From an uncultured Amylibacter sp. (GTDB taxonomy: Bacteria; Pseudomonadota; Alphaproteobacteria; Rhodobacterales; Rhodobacteraceae), in the NCBI GenBank assembly GCA_959347345.1, contig OY365738.1:930001-994000 (forward strand): 64,000 bases of DNA. Direction: 5' to 3'. Each line of letters starts with the position of its first letter. Positions within the stretch are counted from its first letter, which is position 1. Below are positions 31,766 through 40,800 of this stretch, piece after piece. The position numbers and the translations under genes were made by a program. Below the pieces are notes generated by a model. The model was not told the origin of the DNA. It worked only from the letters and a program-made list of their open reading frames with translations, and did not search any database.

Positions 31766-32611
31766 GTGAATAAGATTGTTTTGACTAGCACGATTTTGAT
31801 AAGCTTGCCTGCCTGTGGCAACGGGGCTTCCCTATTAAACCAAATCGGGCGAGGCGGTGATAATACCGCTTTCCCGAATCCCGATAGAGTCCGCTATACC
31901 GATTGGGTGGATAATTTTGCTAACACGCCTGATAGCGACCACAAAAACCAATTTCTGCAAGAGACAGAAGACGGGGTGAATAATGGCGATATTACGGAGG
32001 TTATCAATACCATCACAATCCCTGCTGTAACTATTCGTGGTATTCAAATAACGCCTCCAATAAGTGAGGAAACCAAAACGCCCATTGCTCCTAAATCCCT
32101 AACCTTTTTTAACACCACGCATGACGGGGTAGATTTAGACGGCGACCCTACGGACGGTGTCGCTTATTTTTATGGAAGCTCTGCGCCCGATGTCCATCAT
32201 TACTACGCAGGGCTTTTACCTGGCACGAATCTGGGCGCACCTGTTAGTCAAGACTTGCCCGTGGCAAATTGGCAAGGACAGATTGGGTGGAGTTCTGCAC
32301 TGGGCAGCTCTTTACCGCCAGAGCCTATGGACTTTACCCTTAACATTAATTTTGCCGATAGCACGATTAACGGGCAGGTTGATCTTGCCAATAACCTCGC
32401 GTTTGTTGTAAGTGGCAGTTTCACCCCACGCGGACTCATAACAGGAACAACCTCTTACGATAACAACGGCAATGACAACAACGGAACGCTACGCGGTTTG
32501 ATTGGCGAACAGGGCGCGGTTGCCGCGTTTATCAGCAATGCGGACGCAAACACGGGCTATTCTGGCGGGTTTGTCGTTTGCGCCCAAATCCCATGCCTAA
32601 CGGATGAATAA
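31766..32611 (+). CDS. Lipoprotein with a single TbpB-like beta module
   Basis: A 281-residue predicted lipoprotein. The GTG at 31766 follows GAAAGGGG with good spacing and gives [17 protein letters not shown] with lipobox Cys17 (Pro at -2 is atypical). The body contains one copy of the module repeated five times in the giant protein at 41868: [33 protein letters not shown], a strand-rich middle, [28 protein letters not shown] and YSGGFVV. The closing pattern (Gly-Leu-Ile-Gly..Gly-Ala..Phe..Gly-Gly-Phe) resembles the end of transferrin-binding-protein-B-type beta barrels. No ligand is known. It sits between murI and argC. Confidence 0.75.
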   Translation: MNKIVLTSTILISLPACGNGASLLNQIGRGGDNTAFPNPDRVRYTDWVDNFANTPDSDHKNQFLQETEDGVNNGDITEVINTITIPAVTIRGIQITPPISEETKTPIAPKSLTFFNTTHDGVDLDGDPTDGVAYFYGSSAPDVHHYYAGLLPGTNLGAPVSQDLPVANWQGQIGWSSALGSSLPPEPMDFTLNINFADSTINGQVDLANNLAFVVSGSFTPRGLITGTTSYDNNGNDNNGTLRGLIGEQGAVAAFISNADANTGYSGGFVVCAQIPCLTDE

Positions 32612-32622
32612 AGGAACACACT

Positions 32623-33657
32623 ATGACCGATAAACATAAAATCGCTATCCTCGGCGCGTCTGGCTATACGGGGGCAGAGCTGGTTCGCATCATCGCAACC
32701 CATCCGTTTATGCAGATTAACGCGTTAAGTGCAGAGCGCAAGGCGGGGCAAGCTATGTCCGCCGTGTTCCCCCATTTGCGCCATTTACCCCTGCCTGATT
32801 TGGTGAAAATTGACCAGATTGACTTCACCGATATTGATATTTGTTTTTGCGCCCTGCCCCATAAAACCAGTCAAAAAGTCATCGCGTCCCTGCCCAATAC
32901 CCTTAAAATAGTGGATTTGTCGGCGGATTTTCGCCTGAGCAACGTGGGCGATTACGCCCATTGGTACGGCCAGCCCCACTGCGCCCCCGATTTGCAGAAA
33001 ACGGCGGTTTATGGGTTGACCGAATTCTACCGCGATGCGATAAAAACCGCGCGATTGGTCGCCTGTACGGGGTGCAATGCCGCCACGGGGCAGTTTGCTC
33101 TGCGTCCTTTGATTGCCTCGGGGATTATTGATTTGGACTCCATTATTATTGATTTAAAAACGGGGGTGAGCGGGGCTGGTCGCGGCGCGGCAGAGCACCT
33201 TTTGCATGCCGAATTATCCGAAGGGGCGCACCCTTACGCGGTCGGTGGGACTCACCGCCATTTGGCGGAGTTTGACCAAGAGTTTTCCGCCATAGCAGGG
33301 CGGGAGGTTCGTGTGCAATTCTGCCCGACTCTGTTGCCCGCAAATCGCGGAATTATCGCCAATGTTTGGGTGCGTGGGGATGCGCGGGCGGTTTATGATT
33401 GCCTTGCAAAGGCGTATGCGGGCGAGCCGTTTTTGGTGATGTTGCCCTTTGGGGACGCGCCCAGTTCGCGCCATGTGCGGGGTTCAAACTACTGCCACAT
33501 AGGGGTTTGCGGGGATAGAGCCGACGGGCAGGCAACCGTGATGGTCGCACTGGATAATTTAACGAAAGGCTCTTCGGGGCAGGCCGTGCAGAACGCGAAT
33601 TTAATGCTTGGTTTGGATGAAACGACGGGGCTGGATTTCGCGCCCGTATTTCCATGA
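32623..33657 (+). CDS. argC: N-acetyl-gamma-glutamyl-phosphate reductase
   Basis: NADPH-dependent enzyme of arginine biosynthesis that reduces N-acetylglutamyl-5-phosphate to the semialdehyde; 344 residues, the long type-1 form. Visible are the Rossmann motif [17 protein letters not shown], the catalytic cysteine in [11 protein letters not shown] (Cys151), GVSGAGRGA and [27 protein letters not shown] precedes the ATG. Other arg genes are not adjacent. Confidence 0.96.
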   Translation: MTDKHKIAILGASGYTGAELVRIIATHPFMQINALSAERKAGQAMSAVFPHLRHLPLPDLVKIDQIDFTDIDICFCALPHKTSQKVIASLPNTLKIVDLSADFRLSNVGDYAHWYGQPHCAPDLQKTAVYGLTEFYRDAIKTARLVACTGCNAATGQFALRPLIASGIIDLDSIIIDLKTGVSGAGRGAAEHLLHAELSEGAHPYAVGGTHRHLAEFDQEFSAIAGREVRVQFCPTLLPANRGIIANVWVRGDARAVYDCLAKAYAGEPFLVMLPFGDAPSSRHVRGSNYCHIGVCGDRADGQATVMVALDNLTKGSSGQAVQNANLMLGLDETTGLDFAPVFP

Positions 33658-33683
33658 TAATTTTTGGGATTTTAGGCGTATAA

Positions 33684-34130
33684 ATGTCTGTTGGATTAAA
33701 AAAACGCCGCCGCGTGCAGATGGTTTTAATCGGCTTTGCCATGATTATTATGTCGGCTGGTTTGATTATTTTTGCCTTGGGCGAGGATAGTATTTCGTAT
33801 TTTCGCAGTCCCACGCAGGTGCAGGACTCCGCGCCCGCGGACGGCACGGTGTTTCGGTTGGGCGGGCTGGTTTTGACGGGTAGCTTGCATCAAAATGGGG
33901 ATACCCATGCCTTTACCATTACCGATTCAAACGCGGATATTTCCGTTATTTATCAAGGACTTCTGCCCGATATATTCCGCGAGGGGCAGGGCGTGATAGC
34001 CCTTGGGCGGATGCAAGACAACCAATTCATCGCGCAAGAAATCCTTGCCAAACACGATGAAACCTACATGCCGAAAGAGGTGATAGACGCATTAAAAGCT
34101 CAAGGGGTTTATCAGCCCCCCAATAAATAA
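33684..34130 (+). CDS. ccmE: Cytochrome c maturation heme chaperone CcmE
   Basis: Periplasmic, membrane-anchored OB-fold protein that covalently holds heme and passes it to apocytochrome c. The 148 residues start with a basic segment and one helix (KKRRRVQMVLIGFAMIIMSAG). The beta barrel includes FRLGGLVLTGSL, and the heme-binding end LAKHDETYMPKEV has His124 and Tyr128. Other ccm genes are not adjacent. No strong ribosome site is seen in the 26-bp gap after argC. Confidence 0.95.
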   Translation: MSVGLKKRRRVQMVLIGFAMIIMSAGLIIFALGEDSISYFRSPTQVQDSAPADGTVFRLGGLVLTGSLHQNGDTHAFTITDSNADISVIYQGLLPDIFREGQGVIALGRMQDNQFIAQEILAKHDETYMPKEVIDALKAQGVYQPPNK

Positions 34131-34200
34131 AACGCGCCCACAGAAACCCCCACCGAACGCCCCATACTCATTTTATTAGAGGTTTGCCCACAGTATCGCC

Positions 34201-34217
34201 CCCTTTGAAACAAAGGG
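34201..34217 (+). promoter_or_regulatory. Hairpin sequestering the endolysin ribosome-binding site
   Basis: CCCTTTG (34201-34207) and CAAAGGG (34211-34217) form a perfect 7-bp stem with loop AAA. The 3' arm is the Shine-Dalgarno sequence of the GH108 gene, whose ATG is at 34225. The fold would block ribosome loading until melted. Confidence 0.65.
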
Positions 34218-34224
34218 AAAAGCC

Positions 34225-34854
34225 ATGCCAAAACCTCACAAACCCCAAACAATCGACAAAATCGCCCGCGATATTTTGCGCAGAGAAGGCGGTTATGTCA
34301 ATGACCCAGACGATTTGGGCGGAGCGACAAAATACGGGGTAACCCTTGAAACTATGCGCCGTTTGGGGCTGGATGTCAATCAGGACGGGCAGGTGACGCA
34401 GGCGGATGTGAAACTGCTGACCCGCAAACAGGCGGTGCAAATTTTCAAAGACCATTATTTTTATCGCCCGCGATTAGACCGTTTGCCCGCGCCGTTGCAA
34501 CCTGCCGTCTTTGATATGCAGGTGAATTCTGGCAGTAACGCCATTAAAATTCTGCAAAACCTGCTGAATGACGCGCAGTTTGATTTGATGGTAGATGGGA
34601 TTTTGGGGGCGCATAGCCTGTCTGCTGCCGCTCGGTTTTGCGCCCGTGCGCCCGATTATGCGGTGGATGCTTACGGGATAGCTCGGCGGAATTATTACTA
34701 TGCTTTGGGCGATCGGCGGGCGGCCTCGCGTAAATATATCGTCAATCGCCGTGGTGGCAAAGGCGGCTGGATTCGCCGTGCCGAGGATTTTATCAGCAGG
34801 CCGTTTCATCTGTCCTTGCGCGACCATCGTGAGAGGACCGCACAATGGGATTAA
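34225..34854 (+). CDS. GH108-family peptidoglycan muramidase (GTA-type endolysin)
   Basis: A 209-residue glycoside hydrolase 108 protein with the signature LRREGGYVNDPDDLGGATKYGVT, in which the Glu of EGGYVND is the catalytic acid of the family. A DVNQDGQVTQADV segment (about 52-64) looks like an EF-hand/dockerin calcium loop, then PAVFDMQVNSGSNAIKILQNLLND is the second conserved block. No signal peptide is present, so export needs the holin. It overlaps the holin gene by 10 bp. In Rhodobacter capsulatus an equivalent endolysin-holin pair releases gene transfer agents. Start chosen at the ATG after AAAGGG. Confidence 0.88.
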   Translation: MPKPHKPQTIDKIARDILRREGGYVNDPDDLGGATKYGVTLETMRRLGLDVNQDGQVTQADVKLLTRKQAVQIFKDHYFYRPRLDRLPAPLQPAVFDMQVNSGSNAIKILQNLLNDAQFDLMVDGILGAHSLSAAARFCARAPDYAVDAYGIARRNYYYALGDRRAASRKYIVNRRGGKGGWIRRAEDFISRPFHLSLRDHRERTAQWD

Positions 34855-35363
34855 TCGCGACATTATTCGGGTTGGCAAAGCCCTTGGGGCATATAGGCAA
34901 GGCGATTATAGGGCATAAGGCCGCCAAATCGGCACACGCCCACGCGCGGACTATGGGCGCGTTACAGCAATATGGGGCGGAATTTCAATCGGTCAGGGGC
35001 GGCTGGTTTGATAATTTTGTCAACGGATTAAACCGCCTGCCCCGCCCGTTTTTGGCGTTCGGCACGATGGGATTATTCGTTTATGCGATGGTTGATCCTG
35101 CTGGATTTGCCGCGCGGATGGCGGGCTTGGCATTGGTGCCAGAGCCGTTGTGGTGGTTATTCGGCGCGGTTGTGTCGTTCTATTTCGGGGCGCGGGAGCT
35201 GCATCATTTACGCGTGAAAAAGGGAGTTTTTGGCGGGGGTAGGAACGGCTTGGGCGGTGTTGCTGGGCGCAGCTCGCAGGATGAAAGGGATACGGTGTTT
35301 AACGGTGCAACGCGGGCGGTTGGAGGGAATGCGGCGTTGGATGCGTGGCATGATAGTGATTAG
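34845..35363 (+). CDS. Holin of three transmembrane helices (GTA holin family)
   Basis: A 172-residue protein matching the GTA_holin_3TM family by pattern. An amphipathic N-terminus (GLIATLFGLAKPLGHIGKAI) is followed by an Ala/His-rich segment, NRLPRPFLAFGTMGLFVYAMVDP as first clear membrane helix, and LVPEPLWWLFGAVVSFYFGARE as another. The C-terminus is hydrophilic. Holins make inner-membrane lesions that let the endolysin reach the wall. It is translationally coupled to the GH108 gene. No GTA head or tail genes occur in the window. The stop (GATAGTGATTAG) is made from the heptamer array. Confidence 0.82.
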   Translation: MGLIATLFGLAKPLGHIGKAIIGHKAAKSAHAHARTMGALQQYGAEFQSVRGGWFDNFVNGLNRLPRPFLAFGTMGLFVYAMVDPAGFAARMAGLALVPEPLWWLFGAVVSFYFGARELHHLRVKKGVFGGGRNGLGGVAGRSSQDERDTVFNGATRAVGGNAALDAWHDSD

Positions 35364-35846
35364 TTATTAGTTGTTAGTTGTTAGTTATTAGTTATTAGTT
35401 GTTAGTTATTAGTTATTAGTTGTTATAAATTGGGAGTTGGTTATTAGAAGTTAAGAGCAGAGGTTTTTTCTTTCGCCCTCACTTGGGGACAAGCCCCTTC
35501 GTTCGGGCTTCCCGCCCGCCCACCCCTCTGCGAGGCTTGGGCGGACGGGTTTTTATGACTAAAGCCTGTCTTTATATCTAGGCACAGCCTAAATAAATTT
35601 AGAGTAAACCTTTCACCAATTCCCAAGTATTCTTTGCAAATAATCCAATCTAACGTCTTGTTATTCCAGATAGTAAATTTATAGAGACCTTATAGTCTTG
35701 TAACCAAAGGGCTTTTGGCATGCTCCTGCTCAAAGAGCAGGGGCTACGCACAAAAGACCACGCTGGTCGGTATTGCGTAGCAATGACGAAGACCCGAAGG
35801 GCTAAACCCACTAATAACTAACAACTAATAACTAACAACTAAAACC
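35360..35846 (+). repeat. Module A, forward copy, with heptamer arrays on both sides
   Basis: Begins with about nine TTAGTTA/TTAGTTG units on the holin stop. Module A follows from about 35450 with the GGGAC/GTTCG variant and CTCTGCGAG in the GC-rich block. The terminal hairpin (35711-35756) has a longer inner stem GCTCCTGCTC/GAGCAGGGGC with one G-U pair. It ends with the GGTCGGTATTGC/GCAATGACGAAGACC hairpin and CTAACAA units. No gene is present. Confidence 0.9.
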
Positions 35847-35875
35847 TTGACTCCCCAACAACTCCCCCCTATACT
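35847..35875 (+). promoter_or_regulatory. Strong candidate sigma70 promoter
   Basis: TTGACT (35847-35852) and TATACT (35870-35875), spaced 17 bp, begin exactly at the end of the heptamer array and 35 bp before the DUF6552 start. Confidence 0.6.
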
Positions 35876-35909
35876 CCCCGCCATACCAACCCTTACGAAA
35901 GCCCGCCCG

Positions 35910-36140
35910 ATGTTTAACCGCCCCCATATAGACAAAACTTTCCTTATCAAATGGGGCGCGTCCATCGCCCAAATCGGCGGCTATGCGCTGACGGGATTCG
36001 GCATCACGCCGTATAACATTTACCTGTTTATTATCGGGCTGATTGGCTGGTTTATCGTTGGGCTTTTGTGGAATGATAAGGCGATTATCCTGATTCACCT
36101 GATAGCGTTTGGCGCACTGATTGCTGGCTCTTTGTCCTAA
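35910..36140 (+). CDS. Small two/three-helix membrane protein, DUF6552-like
   Basis: A 76-residue hydrophobic protein: [21 protein letters not shown], then [25 protein letters not shown] and a last hydrophobic segment [15 protein letters not shown]. It resembles DUF6552 proteins of Rhodobacterales; function unknown. An upstream in-frame ATG at 35847 overlaps the promoter and is rejected. An overlapping minus-strand frame is its hydrophilic shadow. The stop codon almost touches the truA start. Confidence 0.65.
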   Translation: MFNRPHIDKTFLIKWGASIAQIGGYALTGFGITPYNIYLFIIGLIGWFIVGLLWNDKAIILIHLIAFGALIAGSLS

Positions 36141-36141
36141 A

Positions 36142-36918
36142 ATGACGCGTTATGCTTTAAAAATAGAATACCATGGGGCTCGGTTTTTCGGCTGGCAGAG
36201 GCAGAAAACCCACCCCTCCGTGCAACAAACCGTCGAGGAAGCCTTGGCTAAAATCGAGCCCGCCCCCGTGATAATAGAAGGCGCGGGGCGTACCGACACG
36301 GGCGTGCATGCCTTGGGGCAGGTCGCCCATTGCGATTTGCAAAAAGACTGGACGAGCGCGAAATTATGCGCCGCCATGAACTATCATTTACGCCCATATC
36401 GCGTTGTTATCAAGGCCGCCGCGCGGGTGGCAGACGACTTTCACGCGCGGTTCAGCGCGATTGAACGGCGGTATATGTTTCGCCTGCTGACCGCGCGGAT
36501 GCCCAGCGTGTTTGATGCGGGGCTGGTTTGGCAAATACCGCATGCTCTGGACGCGGAGGCGATGCAATTGGGCGCGAATCACCTGCTTGGGTCGCACGAT
36601 TTTACCACGTTCCGCTCCGCCATGTGCCAAGCGGGCAGTGCGGTGAAAACGCTGGATAAGCTGGATATTTCGGTCGTGCCGAGGGCGGAGGACGCGGTGG
36701 AATATCGGTTTGACGTGCGGGCGCGGAGCTTTCTGCATCATCAAGTGCGCAGTTTTGTTGGGACTTTGGCGCGGGTTGGCGAGGGCGCGTGGTCGCCTGA
36801 CCGCGTGAAAACGGCGTTGGAAGCCTGTGACCGTGCCCAATGCGGGCCTGTTTGCCCGCCCCAAGGGTTATATTTGGCAGAGGTTTGTTATGGGGAAGAT
36901 GTTTTTAGGGATGTATAA
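36142..36918 (+). CDS. truA: tRNA pseudouridine synthase A
   Basis: Makes pseudouridine at positions 38-40 of the tRNA anticodon arm; 258 residues. Signatures are the opening [17 protein letters not shown], the catalytic-Asp loop [14 protein letters not shown] (Asp52), [30 protein letters not shown] and [17 protein letters not shown]. It starts at the ATG directly after the TAA of the small membrane gene. Confidence 0.95.
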   Translation: MTRYALKIEYHGARFFGWQRQKTHPSVQQTVEEALAKIEPAPVIIEGAGRTDTGVHALGQVAHCDLQKDWTSAKLCAAMNYHLRPYRVVIKAAARVADDFHARFSAIERRYMFRLLTARMPSVFDAGLVWQIPHALDAEAMQLGANHLLGSHDFTTFRSAMCQAGSAVKTLDKLDISVVPRAEDAVEYRFDVRARSFLHHQVRSFVGTLARVGEGAWSPDRVKTALEACDRAQCGPVCPPQGLYLAEVCYGEDVFRDV

Positions 36919-36949
36919 TTAACGATTAACAATTCACCCCTAATAACTA

Positions 36950-36979
36950 TTTACAATCCCCTCCATTTTACGCTATCCT
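36950..36979 (+). promoter_or_regulatory. Candidate sigma70 promoter of the D,D-carboxypeptidase gene
   Basis: TTTACA (36950-36955) and TATCCT (36974-36979), 18 bp apart. The ATG at 37024 has no Shine-Dalgarno motif before it. Confidence 0.4.
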
Positions 36980-37023
36980 ATCAAAATTAACCACAAACCC
37001 ACCACAAACCCGAACATACCAAA

Positions 37024-38202
37024 ATGACCCTGCCACGCCCCCTCCCCTTCCTAATCGCATTCTGCCTGTTAGTCTTAACCGCAACCATAACCACGACCAC
37101 GGCCTCCGCCCAACCCTTTGAAACACAAGCAAAATTCGCGCTTATCATCGACCAAACCCACAACACCGTCCTGTTTGAAAAGGACGCGGACACGGGCTTC
37201 CCCCCTGCCTCCATGTCCAAACTGATGACGTTAAACATGCTGTTCGAAGCCCTGCGCGACGGCCGCGTCACGCTGGACACGGAATTCACCGTATCCGAAC
37301 GCGCCCACGCCATCGGCGGCTCGACCATGTTCCTGCGCCACACCGAACGGGTTGCCATAAAAAACCTAATCCCCGGCATTATCGTGCAATCGGGCAACGA
37401 CGCTTGCATCACGGTGGCAGAGGGCTTGGCGGGGTCCGAAGACGCTTTCGCCCGCCAGATGACCGCCCGCGCAGCCGAGCTTGGCATGACGCAATCGGTT
37501 TTCACCAATTCCACGGGTTGGCCTGCCCCAAACCACCGCATGAGTGCGCGGGATTTGGCCTTCATAGCCCAACGTTTGATGACAGAATTCCCCGAATTCT
37601 ACCCCTATTTCGCGCAAACCGAATTCACTTGGGACAATATCACGCAGGCGAACCGCAACCCTCTTTTATCGCTTGGCATCGGCGCGGATGGATTGAAAAC
37701 GGGCTATACGGAAGAATCGGGATACAGTTTGACAGGTGCGGCTAAGGCGGGTAATCGGCGGATTGTGTTTGTCGTATCGGGGATGGAATCGAAAGCCGAG
37801 CGCGCCCGCGAATCCGAACGAGTCGCCAGCTGGGCTGTGCAGAATTTCCGTGAAAAGCAAATCCTTGCTGGCGGGGAGGTTCTTGGCACGGCGGATGTTT
37901 GGCTGGGGGCGGTTGATTCCGTGGGGCTTTATACTCGCGATGCGATTACTGTTCTTTTGCCCGTGGCGGGGGGCAAATCTTTGCAGGCAGAGGTGCAATT
38001 TACTAACCCAATCCCCGCCCCGATTGAAAAAGATGCGCCCGTAGGGACGCTGATTGTGTCGGCTTACGGCGGGGAGCGCAGCTATCCTTTATACGCGCAA
38101 ACGGCGGTGGAGCAGTCTGGCACGATACGCGCGACTTGGCAGAAACTGCGGATTCTTGGGGCGCGGATGTTGGGGCAGGATTTGTATTCGGTCGGGGAAT
38201 AG
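37024..38202 (+). CDS. D-alanyl-D-alanine carboxypeptidase (PBP5/DacA family)
   Basis: Periplasmic low-molecular-weight penicillin-binding protein that trims the terminal D-Ala of peptidoglycan pentapeptides; 392 residues. A signal peptide (LIAFCLLVLTATITTTTASA) precedes the mature start QPFETQAKFALIID. Catalytic motifs are present: S63-M-S-K66, SGN (123-125) and KTG (225-227). The C-terminal beta domain (VYS-type YTRDAITVLLP) and an amphipathic end (TWQKLRILGARMLGQD) anchor it to the membrane. It is five bases from tmk. Confidence 0.94.
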   Translation: MTLPRPLPFLIAFCLLVLTATITTTTASAQPFETQAKFALIIDQTHNTVLFEKDADTGFPPASMSKLMTLNMLFEALRDGRVTLDTEFTVSERAHAIGGSTMFLRHTERVAIKNLIPGIIVQSGNDACITVAEGLAGSEDAFARQMTARAAELGMTQSVFTNSTGWPAPNHRMSARDLAFIAQRLMTEFPEFYPYFAQTEFTWDNITQANRNPLLSLGIGADGLKTGYTEESGYSLTGAAKAGNRRIVFVVSGMESKAERARESERVASWAVQNFREKQILAGGEVLGTADVWLGAVDSVGLYTRDAITVLLPVAGGKSLQAEVQFTNPIPAPIEKDAPVGTLIVSAYGGERSYPLYAQTAVEQSGTIRATWQKLRILGARMLGQDLYSVGE

Positions 38203-38207
38203 CGGTT

Positions 38208-38819
38208 ATGTTTATCACTTTTGAGGGTATTGACGGGTCGGGCAAAACCACGCAGGCGCGGCTGTTGGCGGAGCGGTTACGCGCCGACGGGCGGTCGGTT
38301 GTTTTAACGCGAGAGCCTGGGGGTAGCACGGGGGCGGAGGCTATTCGTGGATTGCTGGTCAAAGGTGATAAGGATAAATGGTCGGCGGAGACCGAAATTT
38401 TGCTCTTCACCGCCGCACGGCGCGACCATTTGGAAAAGACCGTTCGCCCCGCCGTGGCGGCTGGGCAGATTGTGATTTGCGACCGTTTTGCCGATAGCAC
38501 GCGGGTGTATCAGGGCAGTGTTCGTGCCGCGAAACGTGGGCTGGTGGATGACCTGCATAGCCTTATTATTAAGGACGAACCCGATGTGACCTTTGTTATT
38601 GATATGGACGCGGACGTGGCTGCTGGACGGGCGGCGAGCCGTGATGACAGCGAAGGGCGGTTTGAAAGTTTCGGGGTGGCGTTTCAGCAAAAGCTCCGTG
38701 CGGGGTTTCTGGCACTGGCGGGCGAACCTGCGCATCGCGGGCGGTGCTATGTTATCAACGGGGATCAAGAGCCAGAGGCGGTTTTGGCGGAGGTTTTGGC
38801 GGTTTTAAATAGTGATTAA
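38208..38819 (+). CDS. tmk: Thymidylate kinase
   Basis: Phosphorylates dTMP to dTDP; 203 residues. Visible motifs are the P-loop FITFEGIDGSGKTTQ, TREPGGSTGAEAIR (DRx-type substrate loop), FTAARRDHLEKTVRPA and CDRFADSTRVYQG. The frame extends to 38136, but the ATG at 38208 starts the protein as in relatives. The stop TAGTGATTAA begins a heptamer array. It heads tmk-holB-tatD-MBL. Confidence 0.95.
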   Translation: MFITFEGIDGSGKTTQARLLAERLRADGRSVVLTREPGGSTGAEAIRGLLVKGDKDKWSAETEILLFTAARRDHLEKTVRPAVAAGQIVICDRFADSTRVYQGSVRAAKRGLVDDLHSLIIKDEPDVTFVIDMDADVAAGRAASRDDSEGRFESFGVAFQQKLRAGFLALAGEPAHRGRCYVINGDQEPEAVLAEVLAVLNSD

Positions 38820-38895
38820 TCGTTAATCCCTCTCTTTACAATTCACAATTTATCACTAACAACTAACAACTAATAACTAACAACTAACAACTACC
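38816..38895 (+). repeat. Heptamer array between tmk and holB
   Basis: TTAATCG, an AATTCAC-type octamer and about six CTAACAA/TAACTAA units fill the gap right up to 2 bp before the holB ATG, leaving no ribosome-binding site. Confidence 0.85.
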
Positions 38896-40002
38896 ATGAC
38901 CGACCCAGAAACCCTGCCCGAATCCGATTGCGTTGCCAACGCCCCGCACCCTCGGTTCAGCCAAACCATGTTCGGCCAACACACCGCGCAGGCCGATTTC
39001 CTATCGGCGTTTCGCCAAACGCGCCTGCACCACGCTTGGCTGCTGGGCGGAGCACGAGGCATAGGCAAGGCGACCCTCGCGTGGCATATCGCGCGGTTCA
39101 TGCTGGCGCAGCAAACCACCACGCCCCCCAATGACACCCTTATTCTACCGCCCGACCATCCGATTAATCCGCGTATCCACACCCTTGCCGACCCGCGTTT
39201 GTTTCTGCTTCGCCGCGCTTATGATACCAAAAAAGCCACATTCCAAAGCCGAATCAGCATTGATGACATCCGCAAATTGACGCACTTTTTCTCACTATCC
39301 ACACCCGATGGCGGGTGGCGGGTGGCGGTGATTGACACACCAGATGAGCTGAGCCCGAACGGCGCGAACGCCCTGCTAAAGATATTGGAAGAACCGCCCG
39401 AACGCAGTTTATTCCTGCTTATCAGCCATAAACCCGCGTTTTTATTGCCAACCATTCGCTCGCGTTGTTGCGTTTTGCGTTGTGCGCCTTTGCCCGATGA
39501 AACGGTGCAAACCGCCTTGCAACAGATGAACGCCCCCCTGCCCGAATCCGAATCCGAAAAACGGGCGTTGCACTTGCTGGCCAAAGGCTCGCTGGGTGAA
39601 GCGTGGCGGTTGTTAAACGGCGACGGTATCGCGCTGTATCGCCAAATCGTTGGGCTGATGGGCAAGGGCTCGCCCATTCCCCGTGCGGCTCTGCTGGATT
39701 TTGTCGGGATGGCGACGGAACGAGGCAACACGGAAAAAACCGCTATGACGCATCATTTATTACATACCTTCGTATCGCGAGTCTCCCATTTTGGCGTGGA
39801 TAACGCGGGGTTTTCCCCGATTACAGAGCAGGAACGGACGTTATTTGCCCAGCTTTGCCCGAATTTGGCACGGGCGCAGGTTTGGGCGCAAGCTCTGCAG
39901 GATATTATCGCGTTGCAAACACAGGCGGAGATGATAAACCTTGATCCCCATTCCATTATGCTGGATACGTTTTTGCATCTGGATAAAACCATTCAAAACT
40001 GA
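38896..40002 (+). CDS. holB: DNA polymerase III subunit delta'
   Basis: Clamp-loader subunit of the replicative polymerase; 368 residues. AAA+ features are FGQHTAQADFLSAFRQTRLHHAWLLGGARGIGKATLAWHIA (in two parts: entry helix and degenerate P-loop), SIDDIRKL, VIDTPDELSPNGANALLKILEEPPE (Walker B region and arginine region) and SHKPAFLLPTIRSRC (SRC motif). No Shine-Dalgarno sequence precedes the ATG. It is 12 bp from tatD. Confidence 0.93.
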   Translation: MTDPETLPESDCVANAPHPRFSQTMFGQHTAQADFLSAFRQTRLHHAWLLGGARGIGKATLAWHIARFMLAQQTTTPPNDTLILPPDHPINPRIHTLADPRLFLLRRAYDTKKATFQSRISIDDIRKLTHFFSLSTPDGGWRVAVIDTPDELSPNGANALLKILEEPPERSLFLLISHKPAFLLPTIRSRCCVLRCAPLPDETVQTALQQMNAPLPESESEKRALHLLAKGSLGEAWRLLNGDGIALYRQIVGLMGKGSPIPRAALLDFVGMATERGNTEKTAMTHHLLHTFVSRVSHFGVDNAGFSPITEQERTLFAQLCPNLARAQVWAQALQDIIALQTQAEMINLDPHSIMLDTFLHLDKTIQN

Positions 40003-40014
40003 TATAACCGCCCT

Positions 40015-40800
40015 ATGACCGACACCATCGTTGATAGCCACTGCCACCTTGATTTCCCCGTTTTTGCCGACCAGCAGGACGCGGTTATTGAACGCGCCCA
40101 TGCGGGCGGGGTCGCCACTATGGTGAGTATTTGCACGCGATTGCGCAATGAACCGCAAGTGCGGGCGATTGCCGAAACCCACCCCCGCGTGTTTTATGCC
40201 GTGGGCAACCACCCGCTGAATTGTGGCGAGGAAACGCTGGCGACCACTGATGATTTAATCAAAATCGCCGAGCATCCCAAAATGATAGGGATTGGCGAGA
40301 CTGGGCTTGATTATCATTACACCACGGAGACTATGACCGCGCAAAAACAGTCCTTCATCGCCCATATTGCGGCGGCGCAGCAGACGGCTCTGCCCCTGAT
40401 AATCCATGCCCGAGCTGCCGATGCGGATATTGCGGATATCCTGAAAACCGAGCATAAAAACGCGCCGTTCCCCTGTGTCATGCACTGTTTTTCATCATCA
40501 AAAGAATTGGCGCACACGGCACTGGACTTGGGGTTTTATCTGTCCATGTCTGGTATTGCCACCTTTAAAAACAGCCAAGATTTGCGGGATATTTTTGCAA
40601 ACAGCCCGCTGGATAAAATTCTGGTGGAAACGGACAGCCCCTATCTTGCCCCCGTGCCGCATAGGGGTGGCACGAACGAGCCCGCTTTGTGCGTCCATAC
40701 CGCCGCCGTTGGGGCGGATATTTTTGAAATGACTTACGATGATTTTGCCCGTACGACTACGGATAATTTTTATCGTTTGTTTAATAAGGCGTGGCGATGA
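40015..40800 (+). CDS. tatD: TatD-family metal-dependent hydrolase
   Basis: TIM-barrel amidohydrolase-like DNase, 261 residues. The metal-binding DSHCHLDFP opens the protein. GIGETGLDYHY, LPLIIHARAADADI, CVMHCFSSS and LVETDSPYLAPVPHRGGTNEP carry the other His, Glu and Asp ligands. Family members have 3'-5' exonuclease activity and roles in DNA repair or tRNA processing. It is coupled to the next gene by an ATGA overlap. metG, often found between holB and tatD in alphaproteobacteria, is missing here. Confidence 0.93.
   Translation: MTDTIVDSHCHLDFPVFADQQDAVIERAHAGGVATMVSICTRLRNEPQVRAIAETHPRVFYAVGNHPLNCGEETLATTDDLIKIAEHPKMIGIGETGLDYHYTTETMTAQKQSFIAHIAAAQQTALPLIIHARAADADIADILKTEHKNAPFPCVMHCFSSSKELAHTALDLGFYLSMSGIATFKNSQDLRDIFANSPLDKILVETDSPYLAPVPHRGGTNEPALCVHTAAVGADIFEMTYDDFARTTTDNFYRLFNKAWR

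Noticed and set aside
34225..35363. A prophage remnant
   Set aside because: Only the endolysin and holin are present, and they match the GTA release module; there is no integrase, capsid, tail or attachment site.
35832..36098. Minus-strand 88-codon frame opposite the DUF6552-like gene
   Set aside because: The product is hydrophilic and unpatterned, while the plus strand has a promoter, membrane helices and close spacing to truA.
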